Source: Sphingomicrobium sediminis
Lineage (GTDB): Bacteria > Pseudomonadota > Alphaproteobacteria > Sphingomonadales > Sphingomonadaceae
Direction: 5' to 3'
Assembly: GCF_023805295.1 (NCBI RefSeq)
Contig: NZ_JAMSHT010000001.1
Span: 1,612,001 to 1,676,000, forward strand
Length of the DNA: 64,000 nt
The position numbers and the translations under genes are program-made. This document shows positions 55,921-64,000 of the stretch, in pieces (positions within the stretch are counted from its first letter, which is position 1; every line of letters begins with the position of its first letter). A model generated the notes under the pieces. That model did no database searches. It worked only from the letters and a program-made list of their open reading frames with translations, and was not told the DNA's origin.

Positions 55921-58233
55921 GTGGCCGACGCCGATACCAAGACCAAGTCCAACCGCGTTCAGGTTGCCAGCCTGCCGCCCGCCGATTCAGGCCGCGGCCT
56001 CGCCCGCCTGCCAGCCAATCTGATGGAAGAGCTGGGGCTGGCCGACGGCGATATCATCGCGATTTCGGGCAAGCGCATGACCCCGGCCCGCGCGATCCGC
56101 CCCTACAAGGACGATAGCGGGCTCGACATCATCCGCCTCGACGGCCTTCAGCGCTCCAACGCCGGCGTCGGCGCTGGCGATTTCGTCACGGTCGAGAAGG
56201 CCCAGTCCAAGCCGGCCAAGAAAGTCACCTTCGCGCCCGCCCAGTCGGGCATCCGCCTTGCCGGGTCGACCGACGCGCTGAAGCGCAGCTTTTTCGGCGC
56301 GCCGATCGTGAAGGGCGACCTCGTCGCCACCGCCGGGCACCAGCGGGTCAATACCGACATGCCCGACAATATCCGCCAGCTGCTCCAGGCCCCCGCCTTC
56401 GCGCTCCAAGAAGTGCGCCTGAAAGTCGTCAGCACGCAGCCTGCCGGCATTGTCCATATCGATGCCGACACCGAGGTCGCGCTGCAGCCCGAACAGGACG
56501 GCACGATCGAGGTCGAGCGCGATGCGATCACCTATGACGATCTGGGCGGCATGGCCGGCACGATCGACGCGCTGCGCGAAATGGTCGAGCTGCCGCTCCG
56601 CCATCCCGAACTGTTCCGTCGTCTCGGCGTCGACCCGCCCAAGGGCGTGCTGCTTCACGGCCCGCCCGGTACCGGGAAGACCATGCTGGCGCGCGCCGTC
56701 GCCAATGAAAGCGATGCCGAATTTTTCCATATCGCGGGGCCCGAAATCATGGGCTCGGCCTATGGCGAGAGCGAGAAGAAGCTGCGCGAACTGTTCGAGA
56801 ATGCTTCGAAAGCCGCGCCCAGCATCATCTTCATCGACGAAATCGATTCCATCGCGCCCAAGCGCGAGAAGGTAACGGGCGAGGCCGAAAAGCGCCTCGT
56901 CGCGCAATTGCTGACGCTGATGGACGGCCTCGAGCCGCGCCAGAACCTCGTCGTCATTGCCGCCACCAACCGGCCCGATGCGATCGACAGCGCATTGCGT
57001 CGCCCGGGGCGTTTTGATCGCGAGATTGTCATCGGGGTGCCCGACGAACCAGGCCGCCGTGAGATCCTTGGCATTCACACGCGCGGCATGCCGCTCGGCG
57101 AGGATGTCGACCTGGATAAGCTTTCCAAGCGCACCTATGGCTTCGTTGGCGCCGATATTGCCAGCCTCACCCGCGAAGCAGCGCTGGAGGCGGTGCGCCG
57201 GATCATGCCGAAGATCAACTTGGGCGAGGACGAGATCCCGACCGAGGTCCTCGATAGCCTGGCGGTCACGGCCGATGATTTCCGCAATGCCCTGAAACGT
57301 GTCCAGCCCTCTGCCATGCGCGAGGTCATGGTCCAGATGCCTGATATCGGTTGGGACGATATTGGCGGCCTCGACGAAGCGCGCGACAAGCTGAAGGAAG
57401 GGGTCGAATTGCCGCTCAAGCATCCCGGCGCCTTCCGCCGCCTCGGCATCCGGCCGGCGCGCGGCTTCCTGCTCTACGGCCCGCCCGGCACCGGCAAGAC
57501 GCTGCTGGCCAAGGCTGCGGCGCGCGAATCCGAGGCCAATTTTATCGCCACAAAATCCTCGGACCTCCTCTCCAAATGGTATGGCGAGAGCGAGCAGCAG
57601 ATTGCCCGCCTCTTTGCCCGCGCCCGCCAGGTTGCGCCGACCGTCATCTTTATCGACGAACTGGACAGCCTTGTGCCCTCGCGCGGCGGCTCGATGGGCG
57701 AACCGCAGGTCACCGAGCGGGTCGTCAACACGATCCTCAGCGAGATGGACGGGCTCGAAGAGCTCAATAATGTCGTCGTCATCGGCGCCACCAACCGGCC
57801 CAACCTGATCGACCCCGCGCTTCTGCGCCCGGGCCGCTTCGACGAGCTCATCTATGTCGGCCCGCCGAGCGAGGAAGGGCGCCTGCGGATCCTCCAGATC
57901 CACACCTCCAACATGCCATTGGCGAAGGACGTGGACCTTGCGGACTATGCCAAGCGGACCGATCGCTTCACCGGCGCCGACCTCGAAGACCTCGTGCGCC
58001 GCGCCGGCCTTATTGCCATGCGCCGCGACATGGAGAAGGCGGAGGTCTCGAAGCAGGATTTCGACGACGCGCTCGAGGAAACCCGTCCCTCGGTCACGCA
58101 GAAGATGCTCGACCAGTACAAACGGATCCGCGACAACCTGAAACAGGATGCATTGAAGCCGCAGCCGACCATCGGGTTCATTGAACCCGGTATGCTCGAG
58201 CCCAAGAAAGGCAATGGCAAGGACAAGGCCTAG
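55921..58233 (+). CDS. CDC48/VCP-type double AAA ATPase
   Basis: The 770-residue protein has a CDC48 N-domain (RVQVASLPPADSGRGLARLP..., a double-psi beta-barrel) and two AAA modules. Each has a Walker A GPPGTGKT, with Walker B IIFIDEID and VIFIDELD, and a conserved arginine finger region (RRPGRFDREI, LRPGRFDELI). Family members unfold or segregate proteins. The gene starts at GTG 7 nt after AAGGAG. Its stop is shared with the convergent MFS gene (CTAG). Confidence 0.94.
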   Translation: MADADTKTKSNRVQVASLPPADSGRGLARLPANLMEELGLADGDIIAISGKRMTPARAIRPYKDDSGLDIIRLDGLQRSNAGVGAGDFVTVEKAQSKPAKKVTFAPAQSGIRLAGSTDALKRSFFGAPIVKGDLVATAGHQRVNTDMPDNIRQLLQAPAFALQEVRLKVVSTQPAGIVHIDADTEVALQPEQDGTIEVERDAITYDDLGGMAGTIDALREMVELPLRHPELFRRLGVDPPKGVLLHGPPGTGKTMLARAVANESDAEFFHIAGPEIMGSAYGESEKKLRELFENASKAAPSIIFIDEIDSIAPKREKVTGEAEKRLVAQLLTLMDGLEPRQNLVVIAATNRPDAIDSALRRPGRFDREIVIGVPDEPGRREILGIHTRGMPLGEDVDLDKLSKRTYGFVGADIASLTREAALEAVRRIMPKINLGEDEIPTEVLDSLAVTADDFRNALKRVQPSAMREVMVQMPDIGWDDIGGLDEARDKLKEGVELPLKHPGAFRRLGIRPARGFLLYGPPGTGKTLLAKAAARESEANFIATKSSDLLSKWYGESEQQIARLFARARQVAPTVIFIDELDSLVPSRGGSMGEPQVTERVVNTILSEMDGLEELNNVVVIGATNRPNLIDPALLRPGRFDELIYVGPPSEEGRLRILQIHTSNMPLAKDVDLADYAKRTDRFTGADLEDLVRRAGLIAMRRDMEKAEVSKQDFDDALEETRPSVTQKMLDQYKRIRDNLKQDALKPQPTIGFIEPGMLEPKKGNGKDKA

Positions 58234-59525
58234 TCGAGCGCCTTGCGCGCCCAGACGATGACCCCGCCAAGCAGCAGCGCGGCCAGCGCGAAGGGCAGGT
58301 GCGCCTCGACGCCGTAGAGCAGGATGCCTGCCGTCGGCGCCGCCACGAAAGCGATGCCGTTCGACGAGGTGACGATGCCCGCGACGCCGCCTTGCTCGGC
58401 GAGCGGGACGGCAAGGCTCGCCCCGCCGGTGAAACCGGGACGGGTGAAACCGAAGCCGAGACAGGTCAGCGCAAACCCGACGACGATCCCGTAGAGGCTG
58501 ATCGCCATCATCGTGCCCAGCATGCCGACGGCGGCAATACCCGATCCCCACAGGATGAGCGTCTTGGGGCCGAGCGACAGGCGCGGGATAAGGCCCCATT
58601 GCGCCGCCAGCGTCGCGGCCGAGCCGGCCATCATCACCACGGCAATATCGCGCTCCGCCCCGATCGGCTGGAGCGCCAGCCGGTCGATCACGAAGAAGCC
58701 GATGATAGTAACGATGCCGGCCATGGCATGGTTGGTGACGACGCCCGCCATGATCCAGTTGCGGATGCGCGGGTCGTTCCATTTCATGCGCGCGCGCCTG
58801 CTGGTGGCGGCCTTGACACTGGCACCGGTTGGCTGGCTGGCAAGGCTCGGATAGCTCATCGCCGCGCCGCGCCCCTCGCGTGGGCTCTGGTCATCGGGCA
58901 GCGCCCACCATACCATGACAAAAACCGCGCCGCCGATCGCGGCGAAGATGAAGAGCGGGCCTGACAGGCCGAAGAAGGGAATGACGAAGAGCGGCGCCAG
59001 CGCAGGTCCGATGATCGTACCGAGCGAGAAGCTGGACGACAGGCCGGCAATCGCGTTGACGCGTGCCGATCGGCGCGTCCGGCTGGCGAGATAGGCTTGC
59101 GTCGCGCTCGGCGTCGCGCAGCCGAAAATACCGTAAATGGCGCGCACGACCGCGAAGAGGATGAAGGTCAAGAGCGGCGTCGTCACATCCTTGAGGCCGA
59201 GCAACAGCACGATCCCGCACAGGAGCGACGACAAGGTGAAGCCGGCCCCGATGCCGAGCAGGATGAGCGGCTTGCGCCCTCGATGGTCGGACTGGTGCGC
59301 CCAGCGCGGGGCGAAGGCCACCCACAGGACTGCCGACGTGGTGAACGTCAGCGCGACCGCAACGTCGGCAATCCCGATGGCGCGCCCAATGGCCGGCATG
59401 ACCGACTGCAGCGCCGTATTGCCCGCCGCAGCGATCAGCATCGCGGCATAAAGCATCACGAACTGGCGATTGGTGAGCGCGCTGCCGGCGACCCGGCCGA
59501 ACCGCGTGGCGGCCAGATCAGTCAT
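58230..59525 (-). CDS. MFS transporter
   Basis: The 431-residue protein has about 12 transmembrane segments and the MFS loop motif HQSDHRGRKPLILLG between helices 2 and 3. The central loop between the two six-helix halves is charged. The pattern is compatible with a drug/metabolite:H+ antiporter; the substrate is unknown. Its start lies inside the PLD gene end (8-nt overlap). Confidence 0.88.
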   Translation of the reverse strand: MTDLAATRFGRVAGSALTNRQFVMLYAAMLIAAAGNTALQSVMPAIGRAIGIADVAVALTFTTSAVLWVAFAPRWAHQSDHRGRKPLILLGIGAGFTLSSLLCGIVLLLGLKDVTTPLLTFILFAVVRAIYGIFGCATPSATQAYLASRTRRSARVNAIAGLSSSFSLGTIIGPALAPLFVIPFFGLSGPLFIFAAIGGAVFVMVWWALPDDQSPREGRGAAMSYPSLASQPTGASVKAATSRRARMKWNDPRIRNWIMAGVVTNHAMAGIVTIIGFFVIDRLALQPIGAERDIAVVMMAGSAATLAAQWGLIPRLSLGPKTLILWGSGIAAVGMLGTMMAISLYGIVVGFALTCLGFGFTRPGFTGGASLAVPLAEQGGVAGIVTSSNGIAFVAAPTAGILLYGVEAHLPFALAALLLGGVIVWARKALD

Positions 59526-60678
59526 CGCCGCCCAACGGGAAATTCAGCTTCCGGCTCACCGTATAATCCATCGTCGTCACGAGGAAATTGGAGAGCGCCC
59601 AGATGGTCCGCTGCCAGAACGTATCGCGGCTCGCATGCAGTTCGGGCGTGATCTCGCGGCTGTCCTCGATCTCGCCGGCGACATAGTGACGCAGCATCTC
59701 GGCGGCAGCCCCGCTGTCGATGCGGAGCATCACTTCCATGTTGATGAAGAGGCTGCGGAAATCGAAATTCGAGCTGCCGATATGAACGATATCGTCGGCG
59801 ATGAAGAGCTTGGTGTGCAGCTTGGTCGGCAGATATTCGAATATCTCGACGCCGGCGGTGAGCAACTGGTGATAGGTATGCCGCGCCGCCGCGATGGTGG
59901 CGTTGTTGTCTGACTTTGCCGCGGTAATCAGGCGGACGCGCCCGCCATCCTCGGCGATCCGCTCCATGCGGCGGAGCATCGGCGCATTGGGCGAGAAATA
60001 GGCCGCGACCATGTCGAGCTGGCGGGCCTGCCAGAGATCGCGGATGAGGCCGGCGGGCCATGGCGTCTGGCGCGGCCAGGGCGCGGAGAATTGCCATTGC
60101 AGCGGTCCCGACGTGCGGCTGCACCGCGCCGCAATGTCGCCAAGGTCGCGCACGCTGGAGGGCTTTTGCTGCATCCAGTCGTGCAGCGTCTCGAAATAGT
60201 TGGTGAGCACCGGCACGCTCGGCCCGTCCAGCCGCAGCCACAGGTCGCGCCACGCGCCGTCATGATCGCCGAGATAGTCCTTGGCGAGATTGGCCCCGCC
60301 GATGATCGCGTCACAGCAATCGGCAATCGCGATCTTCTGGTGGTTGCGCAACAGGTAGCGCCGGCCAACGCTGGGATGGAAGACGAACGCTTCGCCGCCC
60401 GCCTCGCGCAGCGGCGCGAAAAAGCCTTCCTGGTCCTTGATGTCGCGCAGGCCGAACCCGTCGATGATGAGGCGCACCTCGACCCCGCGCCGCGCTGCCG
60501 CGACGAGCGCATCGCGAATGCGCGTCCCGCTGTCATCGTCGGCAAGGTCGTAGAAAAGCAGGTCGAGGCGCGACTTCGCCCCGTCGATCAGCTCGAGGAT
60601 CGCGCTCATCCGCTCTTCCCCGCCGGGAAGCAGCGTCAGCGTGTGGCTATCCACTTTCAAGGAGCGATCACTGGCCAT
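59518..60678 (-). CDS. Phospholipase-D-like protein (cardiolipin-synthase-like)
   Basis: The 386-residue protein has two HKD motifs: [20 protein letters not shown] and [20 protein letters not shown]. No N-terminal membrane helices are present, unlike classical cardiolipin synthase A, so it resembles the ClsB/soluble type. The start at 60678 (ATG) is preferred to TTG at 60684. It is followed directly by the MFS gene, and they may be co-transcribed. Confidence 0.87.
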   Translation of the reverse strand: MASDRSLKVDSHTLTLLPGGEERMSAILELIDGAKSRLDLLFYDLADDDSGTRIRDALVAAARRGVEVRLIIDGFGLRDIKDQEGFFAPLREAGGEAFVFHPSVGRRYLLRNHQKIAIADCCDAIIGGANLAKDYLGDHDGAWRDLWLRLDGPSVPVLTNYFETLHDWMQQKPSSVRDLGDIAARCSRTSGPLQWQFSAPWPRQTPWPAGLIRDLWQARQLDMVAAYFSPNAPMLRRMERIAEDGGRVRLITAAKSDNNATIAAARHTYHQLLTAGVEIFEYLPTKLHTKLFIADDIVHIGSSNFDFRSLFINMEVMLRIDSGAAAEMLRHYVAGEIEDSREITPELHASRDTFWQRTIWALSNFLVTTMDYTVSRKLNFPLGGDD

Positions 60679-60741
60679 CGCCAACCCATGAAGCGTGGGC
60701 GTCGGCCTTGCAAGCGCGCCGCCCCGCCAGAGGGGTTTTCA

Positions 60742-60770
60742 TTGACTCTTGGGGGCCTCGTCCCTATCTC
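60742..60770 (+). promoter_or_regulatory. Predicted sigma70-type promoter of rpoZ
   Basis: TTGACT, a 17-nt spacer, and TATCTC, about 45 nt before the rpoZ start. Confidence 0.5.
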
Positions 60771-60815
60771 GCCCGTTCATTCCGAAAGACTTTCGAACAG
60801 AAGGATTTGCCGCTT

Positions 60816-61151
60816 ATGGCGCGCGTTACCGTTGAAGATTGCGTCGACAAGGTCTCGAACCGTTTCGACCTCGTCCTGCTGGCCGCCGAGCGTGCGCGCC
60901 AGATTTCGGGCGGTGCCGACCTCACCATCGACCGCGACCGCGACAAGAATCCGGTCGTTGCGCTGCGTGAAATCGCCGAAACGACGATCAAGCCCAAGCA
61001 TCTCGAAGAATCGCTCGTCTCGGGCCACCAGAAGGTCCAGATCGACGAGGATGACGAGACGGATGAGCTGGCGAGCCTGAGCGAATCGGCCGAGGCCCTG
61101 CGCCTCACTGCCGCTGCGCCGCCGCGTCCGACCCCGGGCACGGCCGACTAA
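60816..61151 (+). CDS. rpoZ: RNA polymerase omega subunit
   Basis: The 111-residue protein has the omega pattern [29 protein letters not shown] and VALREIAE. It helps assembly of RNA polymerase and, in many bacteria, binds ppGpp. The ATG at 60816 follows AGAAGGA. The rsh gene lies 1.1 kb downstream, with two genes between. A bidirectional terminator closes it. Confidence 0.96.
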   Translation: MARVTVEDCVDKVSNRFDLVLLAAERARQISGGADLTIDRDRDKNPVVALREIAETTIKPKHLEESLVSGHQKVQIDEDDETDELASLSESAEALRLTAAAPPRPTPGTAD

Positions 61152-61171
61152 GTCGACCGACATCTCCAAAC

Positions 61172-61205
61172 AAAAAGGGCGGTCCCGATCGGGCCGCCCT
61201 TTTTG
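61172..61205 (+). terminator. Bidirectional Rho-independent terminator after rpoZ
   Basis: AAAAAGGGCGG...CCGCCCTTTTT stem with an inner CCCGATCGGG. T-runs exist on both strands, also serving the hxlR gene. Confidence 0.92.
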
Positions 61206-61225
61206 ATTCGGGACTCCGAGAAAAG

Positions 61226-61723
61226 CTAGAGATCGACCTCGTCGATATGGCGCAGGCTCGCGCCTGTGCGGCGGTCGACCCACATGAGGTCGGTCAGGCC
61301 GAGGATGCGCCCGTCCTGGGCATGGATCGCGACCTTCTGGATCGGGTCGCCATTCCTTTCGTCGGCAAGCATGATGTCGTTGCAGCCATGGCCCCATTCT
61401 TCTCCCCATTGGCGCAGCGCCACGACGACGGGCAGCAGCGAGGCGCCCTTGTCGGTCAGCTGGTAGACCACCTTGCGTCCGTCATTGGGGTCGGGCTTGC
61501 GATCGAGGATGCCGCCGGCGACCAGCTTCTGCAGCCGGTCCGACAGGATGTTGCGGGCGATGCCGAGGCCCGCCTGGAACTGCTCGAAATGGGTCAGCTT
61601 GTTGAACGCACCCCGCAAGATCAGGAACGCCCACTTTTCACCGATCAAGTCGATCGCCTCGGGCAACGGGCACCGAAGTGCATTGGCCTTGAAGGCTTCG
61701 ATATCCAATTCTTTTCCGCTCAC
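61226..61723 (-). CDS. HxlR family transcriptional regulator
   Basis: The 165-residue protein has the HxlR winged-helix pattern CPLPEAIDLIGEKWAFLILRGAF, FEQFQAGLGIARNILSDRLQKLV and DGRKVVYQLTDKGASLLPVVVALRQWG. Members sense small electrophiles, formaldehyde or redox signals. It uses a GTG start. A 17-nt palindrome lies in the divergent region, so it may control itself and the CC_3452 gene. Confidence 0.93.
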   Translation of the reverse strand: MSGKELDIEAFKANALRCPLPEAIDLIGEKWAFLILRGAFNKLTHFEQFQAGLGIARNILSDRLQKLVAGGILDRKPDPNDGRKVVYQLTDKGASLLPVVVALRQWGEEWGHGCNDIMLADERNGDPIQKVAIHAQDGRILGLTDLMWVDRRTGASLRHIDEVDL

Positions 61724-61804
61724 TTAACGCAAATCCCTCTGTGCGGCGTGCCGCTACGGCATGCCACGATTCGACTGTCATAGGCTTGTCATTCGGCAAA
61801 TAAC

Positions 61805-61821
61805 AGTTGCAAATTGAAACT
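61805..61821. promoter_or_regulatory. Near-perfect 17-nt palindrome, probable HxlR operator
   Basis: AGTTGCAA-A-TTGAAACT matches its own reverse complement at all but two positions. Further GAAAC half-sites lie downstream (GTGAAAC, ACGAAAC). Confidence 0.55.
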
Positions 61822-61868
61822 ACGAATCATATGCGTTGTGAAACGAAACCCTTTTGCGGAGATTTCAC

Positions 61869-62159
61869 ATGCGCCTTTTCTTTGCTGCCACCGCCCTCTC
61901 ACTCACTGCCGCCCCGGCCATGGCTGCCGGCCCGCTGGTCAGCGCCACGCTCACCGAAGCGGCTGAAGGCAATGTCGCGGTCAAGGGCGCTGCTTTCCGC
62001 TGCAACGGCAATGAGTGCCGCACCAATTCGGACCGCAGCCGCCCTGCGGTCCTGTGCGAGCGCCTCGTCAAGGAAGTCGGCCCGGTCACCCGCTTCGCCA
62101 TCGACGGCGAAGAGTTTGATGCCGACGCGCTGGCCGCCTGCAACGCCAAGGCCCGCTAA
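61869..62159 (+). CDS. CC_3452 family exported protein
   Basis: The 96-residue protein has a signal peptide (about 1-19, ends AMAA) and the CC_3452 pattern: FRCNGNECRTNSDRSRPAVLCERLVKEVGPVTRFAIDGEEFDADALAACNAKA. Four conserved cysteines may form two disulfides in the periplasm. Function unknown. GGAGA lies upstream of the ATG. Confidence 0.86.
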   Translation: MRLFFAATALSLTAAPAMAAGPLVSATLTEAAEGNVAVKGAAFRCNGNECRTNSDRSRPAVLCERLVKEVGPVTRFAIDGEEFDADALAACNAKAR

Positions 62160-62232
62160 TCCCGTTCCTCCCTGTAGACCCGGCCCTTTTTCGCACTTGC
62201 AATAAGACCGTCCGACACCCCATTTAGTGGAT

Positions 62233-64000
62233 GTGCTGAGACAGTATGAACTTGTCGAAAAGGTCCGGGCCTACGATCCCGACGCCAACGAGGCGTTGAT
62301 CAACCGCGCCTACGTCTTTTCCATGAAGGCGCACGGGGCCCAGTTGCGTGCCAGCGGCGACCCTTATTTCAGCCACCCGATCGAGGTGGCCGGCATCCTT
62401 ACCGACCTCAAGCTAGATACCGAGACGATCGTCACGGCGATCCTCCACGACACGATCGAGGATACGGTCGCCACGCCCGAGCAGATCGAAAACCTCTTTG
62501 GCGATGAGGTTGCGCGCCTTGTCGACGGCGTGACCAAGCTCTCCAAGGTCGAGGCGATGAGCGAGAGCGAACGCGCCGCCGAGAACCTCCGCAAATTCCT
62601 GCTCGCCCTGTCGGGCGATATCCGCGTGTTGCTGGTGAAGCTGGCCGACCGGCTCCACAACATGCGCACGCTGCACCACATTCCCAAGGAAGAGAAACGC
62701 CGCCGCATTGCGCGCGAGACCTTGGATATTTACGCGCCGCTCGCCGAGCGGATCGGCATGTACGAGATGATGAAGGAGATGCAGTCGCTCTCGTTCAAGC
62801 ATCTCGAACCCGACGCCTACGCCTCGATCGTCCGGCGCCTCAAGCAGCTCAACGAAACGGGCGGCGACATGATCGCCCGCATCGGCCTCAACCTCCAGCT
62901 CCATCTCAAGGATAACGGCCTCGAGGCTGAGGTAACGGGACGCGAGAAGCATCCCTACTCGATCTGGCGCAAGATGGCCGAGCAGCATATCAGCTTCGAG
63001 CAATTGTCGGACGTCATGGCCTTCCGCGTCATCGTCGACAGCGTCGAGGACGTCTATCGCGCACTCGGTCTCATTCACCAGCGCTGGCCGATGGTGCCGG
63101 GCCGCTACAAGGACTATATCTCGACGCCCAAGCGCAACGGCTATCGTTCGCTCCACACTCGCGTAATCCATGACAGCAATATGCGGATCGAGATCCAGAT
63201 CCGGACCCGCGAAATGCACGAACAGGCCGAGCGCGGGCTCGCTGCCCACTGGGCCTACAAGGAAGGCAAGTCGGCGGCCGACATCAAGGTGCCGTGGATT
63301 AGCGACCTCGTCGAAATCCTCGACCATGCCGCATCCGCCGAAGAGCTGCTCGAACATACCCGCATGGCGATGTACCAGGACCGCATCTTCGCCTTCACGC
63401 CGAAGGGCGAGCTGATCCAGCTGCCTAAAGGGGCCACCCCGGTCGATTTTGCCTATGCGGTGCATACCGACCTTGGCGACCAGACGGTCGGCGCCAAGGT
63501 CAATGGCCGCGTGGTGCCGCTACGTACCCTGCTCGACAATGGCGACCAGGTCGAAATCCTCGCTTCCGACGCACAGCAGCCGCAGCCCTCATGGCTGCGA
63601 TTCGTCGCCACCGGCAAGGCGCGCGCCGCCATCCGCCGCTTCGTGCGGCACAAGGAACGCGACGAGACGATCGAGCTGGGCACCAAGATTTTCGCCGAGA
63701 TTATCGAACGCTTGCCCTCCGCACCGCGTCGCGGCGCGACCAAGCGTGCTGCCAAGCGGCTCGGCATGGACGATGAAGCCGCGCTGATGGAAGCGATCGC
63801 CAAGAAACGCATCGCCGACGATGCAGTGATGGAAGCGCTCGTCCCCGGTTCGACCGTAAACCTCGAGAAGGAAGGCAAGGGCACGCGCGCGCCCGAACAG
63901 CGCAACGCCATCTCGATCAAGGGGCTGACGCCCGGCGTCGCCTTCGAACTGGCCGATTGCTGCCACCCCATTCCGGGCGACCGCATCGTCGGCGTGCGGC
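62233..64000 (+). CDS. rsh: Bifunctional (p)ppGpp synthetase/hydrolase, cut by window end
   Basis: The frame runs off the right edge (589 residues seen). It starts at GTG, giving MLRQYELVEKV, the alphaproteobacterial Rsh N-terminus; the RBS is weak. HD-hydrolase residues H48, H72-D73 and E76-D77 (HDTIED) are intact. The synthetase region has GRYKDYIS (the RxKD motif of bifunctional Rel/SpoT enzymes) and NGYRSLHT. A TGS domain follows (RIFAFTPKGELIQLPKGAT). It makes and breaks the stringent alarmone. Confidence 0.95.
   Translation, partial: MLRQYELVEKVRAYDPDANEALINRAYVFSMKAHGAQLRASGDPYFSHPIEVAGILTDLKLDTETIVTAILHDTIEDTVATPEQIENLFGDEVARLVDGVTKLSKVEAMSESERAAENLRKFLLALSGDIRVLLVKLADRLHNMRTLHHIPKEEKRRRIARETLDIYAPLAERIGMYEMMKEMQSLSFKHLEPDAYASIVRRLKQLNETGGDMIARIGLNLQLHLKDNGLEAEVTGREKHPYSIWRKMAEQHISFEQLSDVMAFRVIVDSVEDVYRALGLIHQRWPMVPGRYKDYISTPKRNGYRSLHTRVIHDSNMRIEIQIRTREMHEQAERGLAAHWAYKEGKSAADIKVPWISDLVEILDHAASAEELLEHTRMAMYQDRIFAFTPKGELIQLPKGATPVDFAYAVHTDLGDQTVGAKVNGRVVPLRTLLDNGDQVEILASDAQQPQPSWLRFVATGKARAAIRRFVRHKERDETIELGTKIFAEIIERLPSAPRRGATKRAAKRLGMDDEAALMEAIAKKRIADDAVMEALVPGSTVNLEKEGKGTRAPEQRNAISIKGLTPGVAFELADCCHPIPGDRIVGVR

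Overview
The window is one 64-kb stretch of a high-GC alphaproteobacterial chromosome. It most resembles Sphingomonadales (Sphingomonas/Sphingomicrobium-like). This rests on an Oar-like TonB receptor, a CarD regulator, the DUF2093 gene behind xseA, a CC_3452-family protein, and dispersed parts of the bolA / J-domain / cobS / cobT neighbourhood. These placements come from family knowledge; no search was run. The DNA is almost entirely protein-coding. I see no insertion sequence, prophage, CRISPR array or rRNA operon. One tRNA (Phe) is present. Both ends are cut: the left holds the tail of an unrecognised gene, the right truncates the (p)ppGpp synthetase/hydrolase gene.

Layout. 0-8 kb: clpB, a TPR-sulfotransferase immediately behind it, and a large TonB receptor on the other strand. 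8-16 kb: DUF2093-xseA divergent from purD with overlapping start codons; then a membrane/surface block (von Willebrand protein, BON-like small membrane protein, membrane-anchored helix-hairpin-helix protein, CNNM/CorC-type protein, OmpA lipoprotein). 16-27 kb: tadA, rpmB, an esterase-like/phytase-fold protein, then cobT, cobS, a J-domain gene and bolA, with an RTX metalloprotease and a four-gene plus-strand cassette between them. 27-33 kb: pirin, epoxide-hydrolase-like protein, DUF2332, nusB, a secreted HExxH protein, an esterase, thiL. 33-42 kb: proton pyrophosphatase hppA, infA-maf-RNase G-like-yacG, tRNA-Phe, an FAD oxidoreductase, a DCC thiol protein, nhaA, a JmjC-like cupin, a two-helix ion channel. 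42-54 kb: etfBA, exoD-like gene, sucC, dinB, carD, two DUF2807 proteins, mgtE, an amidohydrolase lipoprotein and a cyclophilin. 54-64 kb: DUF418 protein, SDR, a CDC48-type double-AAA ATPase, an MFS carrier, a phospholipase-D-like protein, rpoZ, an HxlR regulator, a CC_3452 protein and rsh.

Themes. Housekeeping functions in translation, transcription and stress (rpmB, infA, nusB, rpoZ, carD, rsh, clpB) are mixed with ion and energy genes (hppA, nhaA, mgtE, K-channel-like protein, etfBA, sucC). Genes are tightly packed: many ATGA/GTGA couplings, and seven convergent pairs that share a 4-nt stop overlap.

Most interesting leads: (1) a compact intergenic unit at 55.7-55.84 kb with a sigma70-like promoter, a C/U-rich anti-Shine-Dalgarno-like stretch and a strong terminator, probably a small RNA; (2) a plus-strand terminator at 18.1 kb that follows no plus-strand gene; (3) the split bolA/J-domain/cobS/cobT neighbourhood carrying an RTX protease; (4) a secreted HExxH protein of unknown family; (5) several good palindromes that look like operators, including a TACAnnTGTA site and a probable HxlR site.
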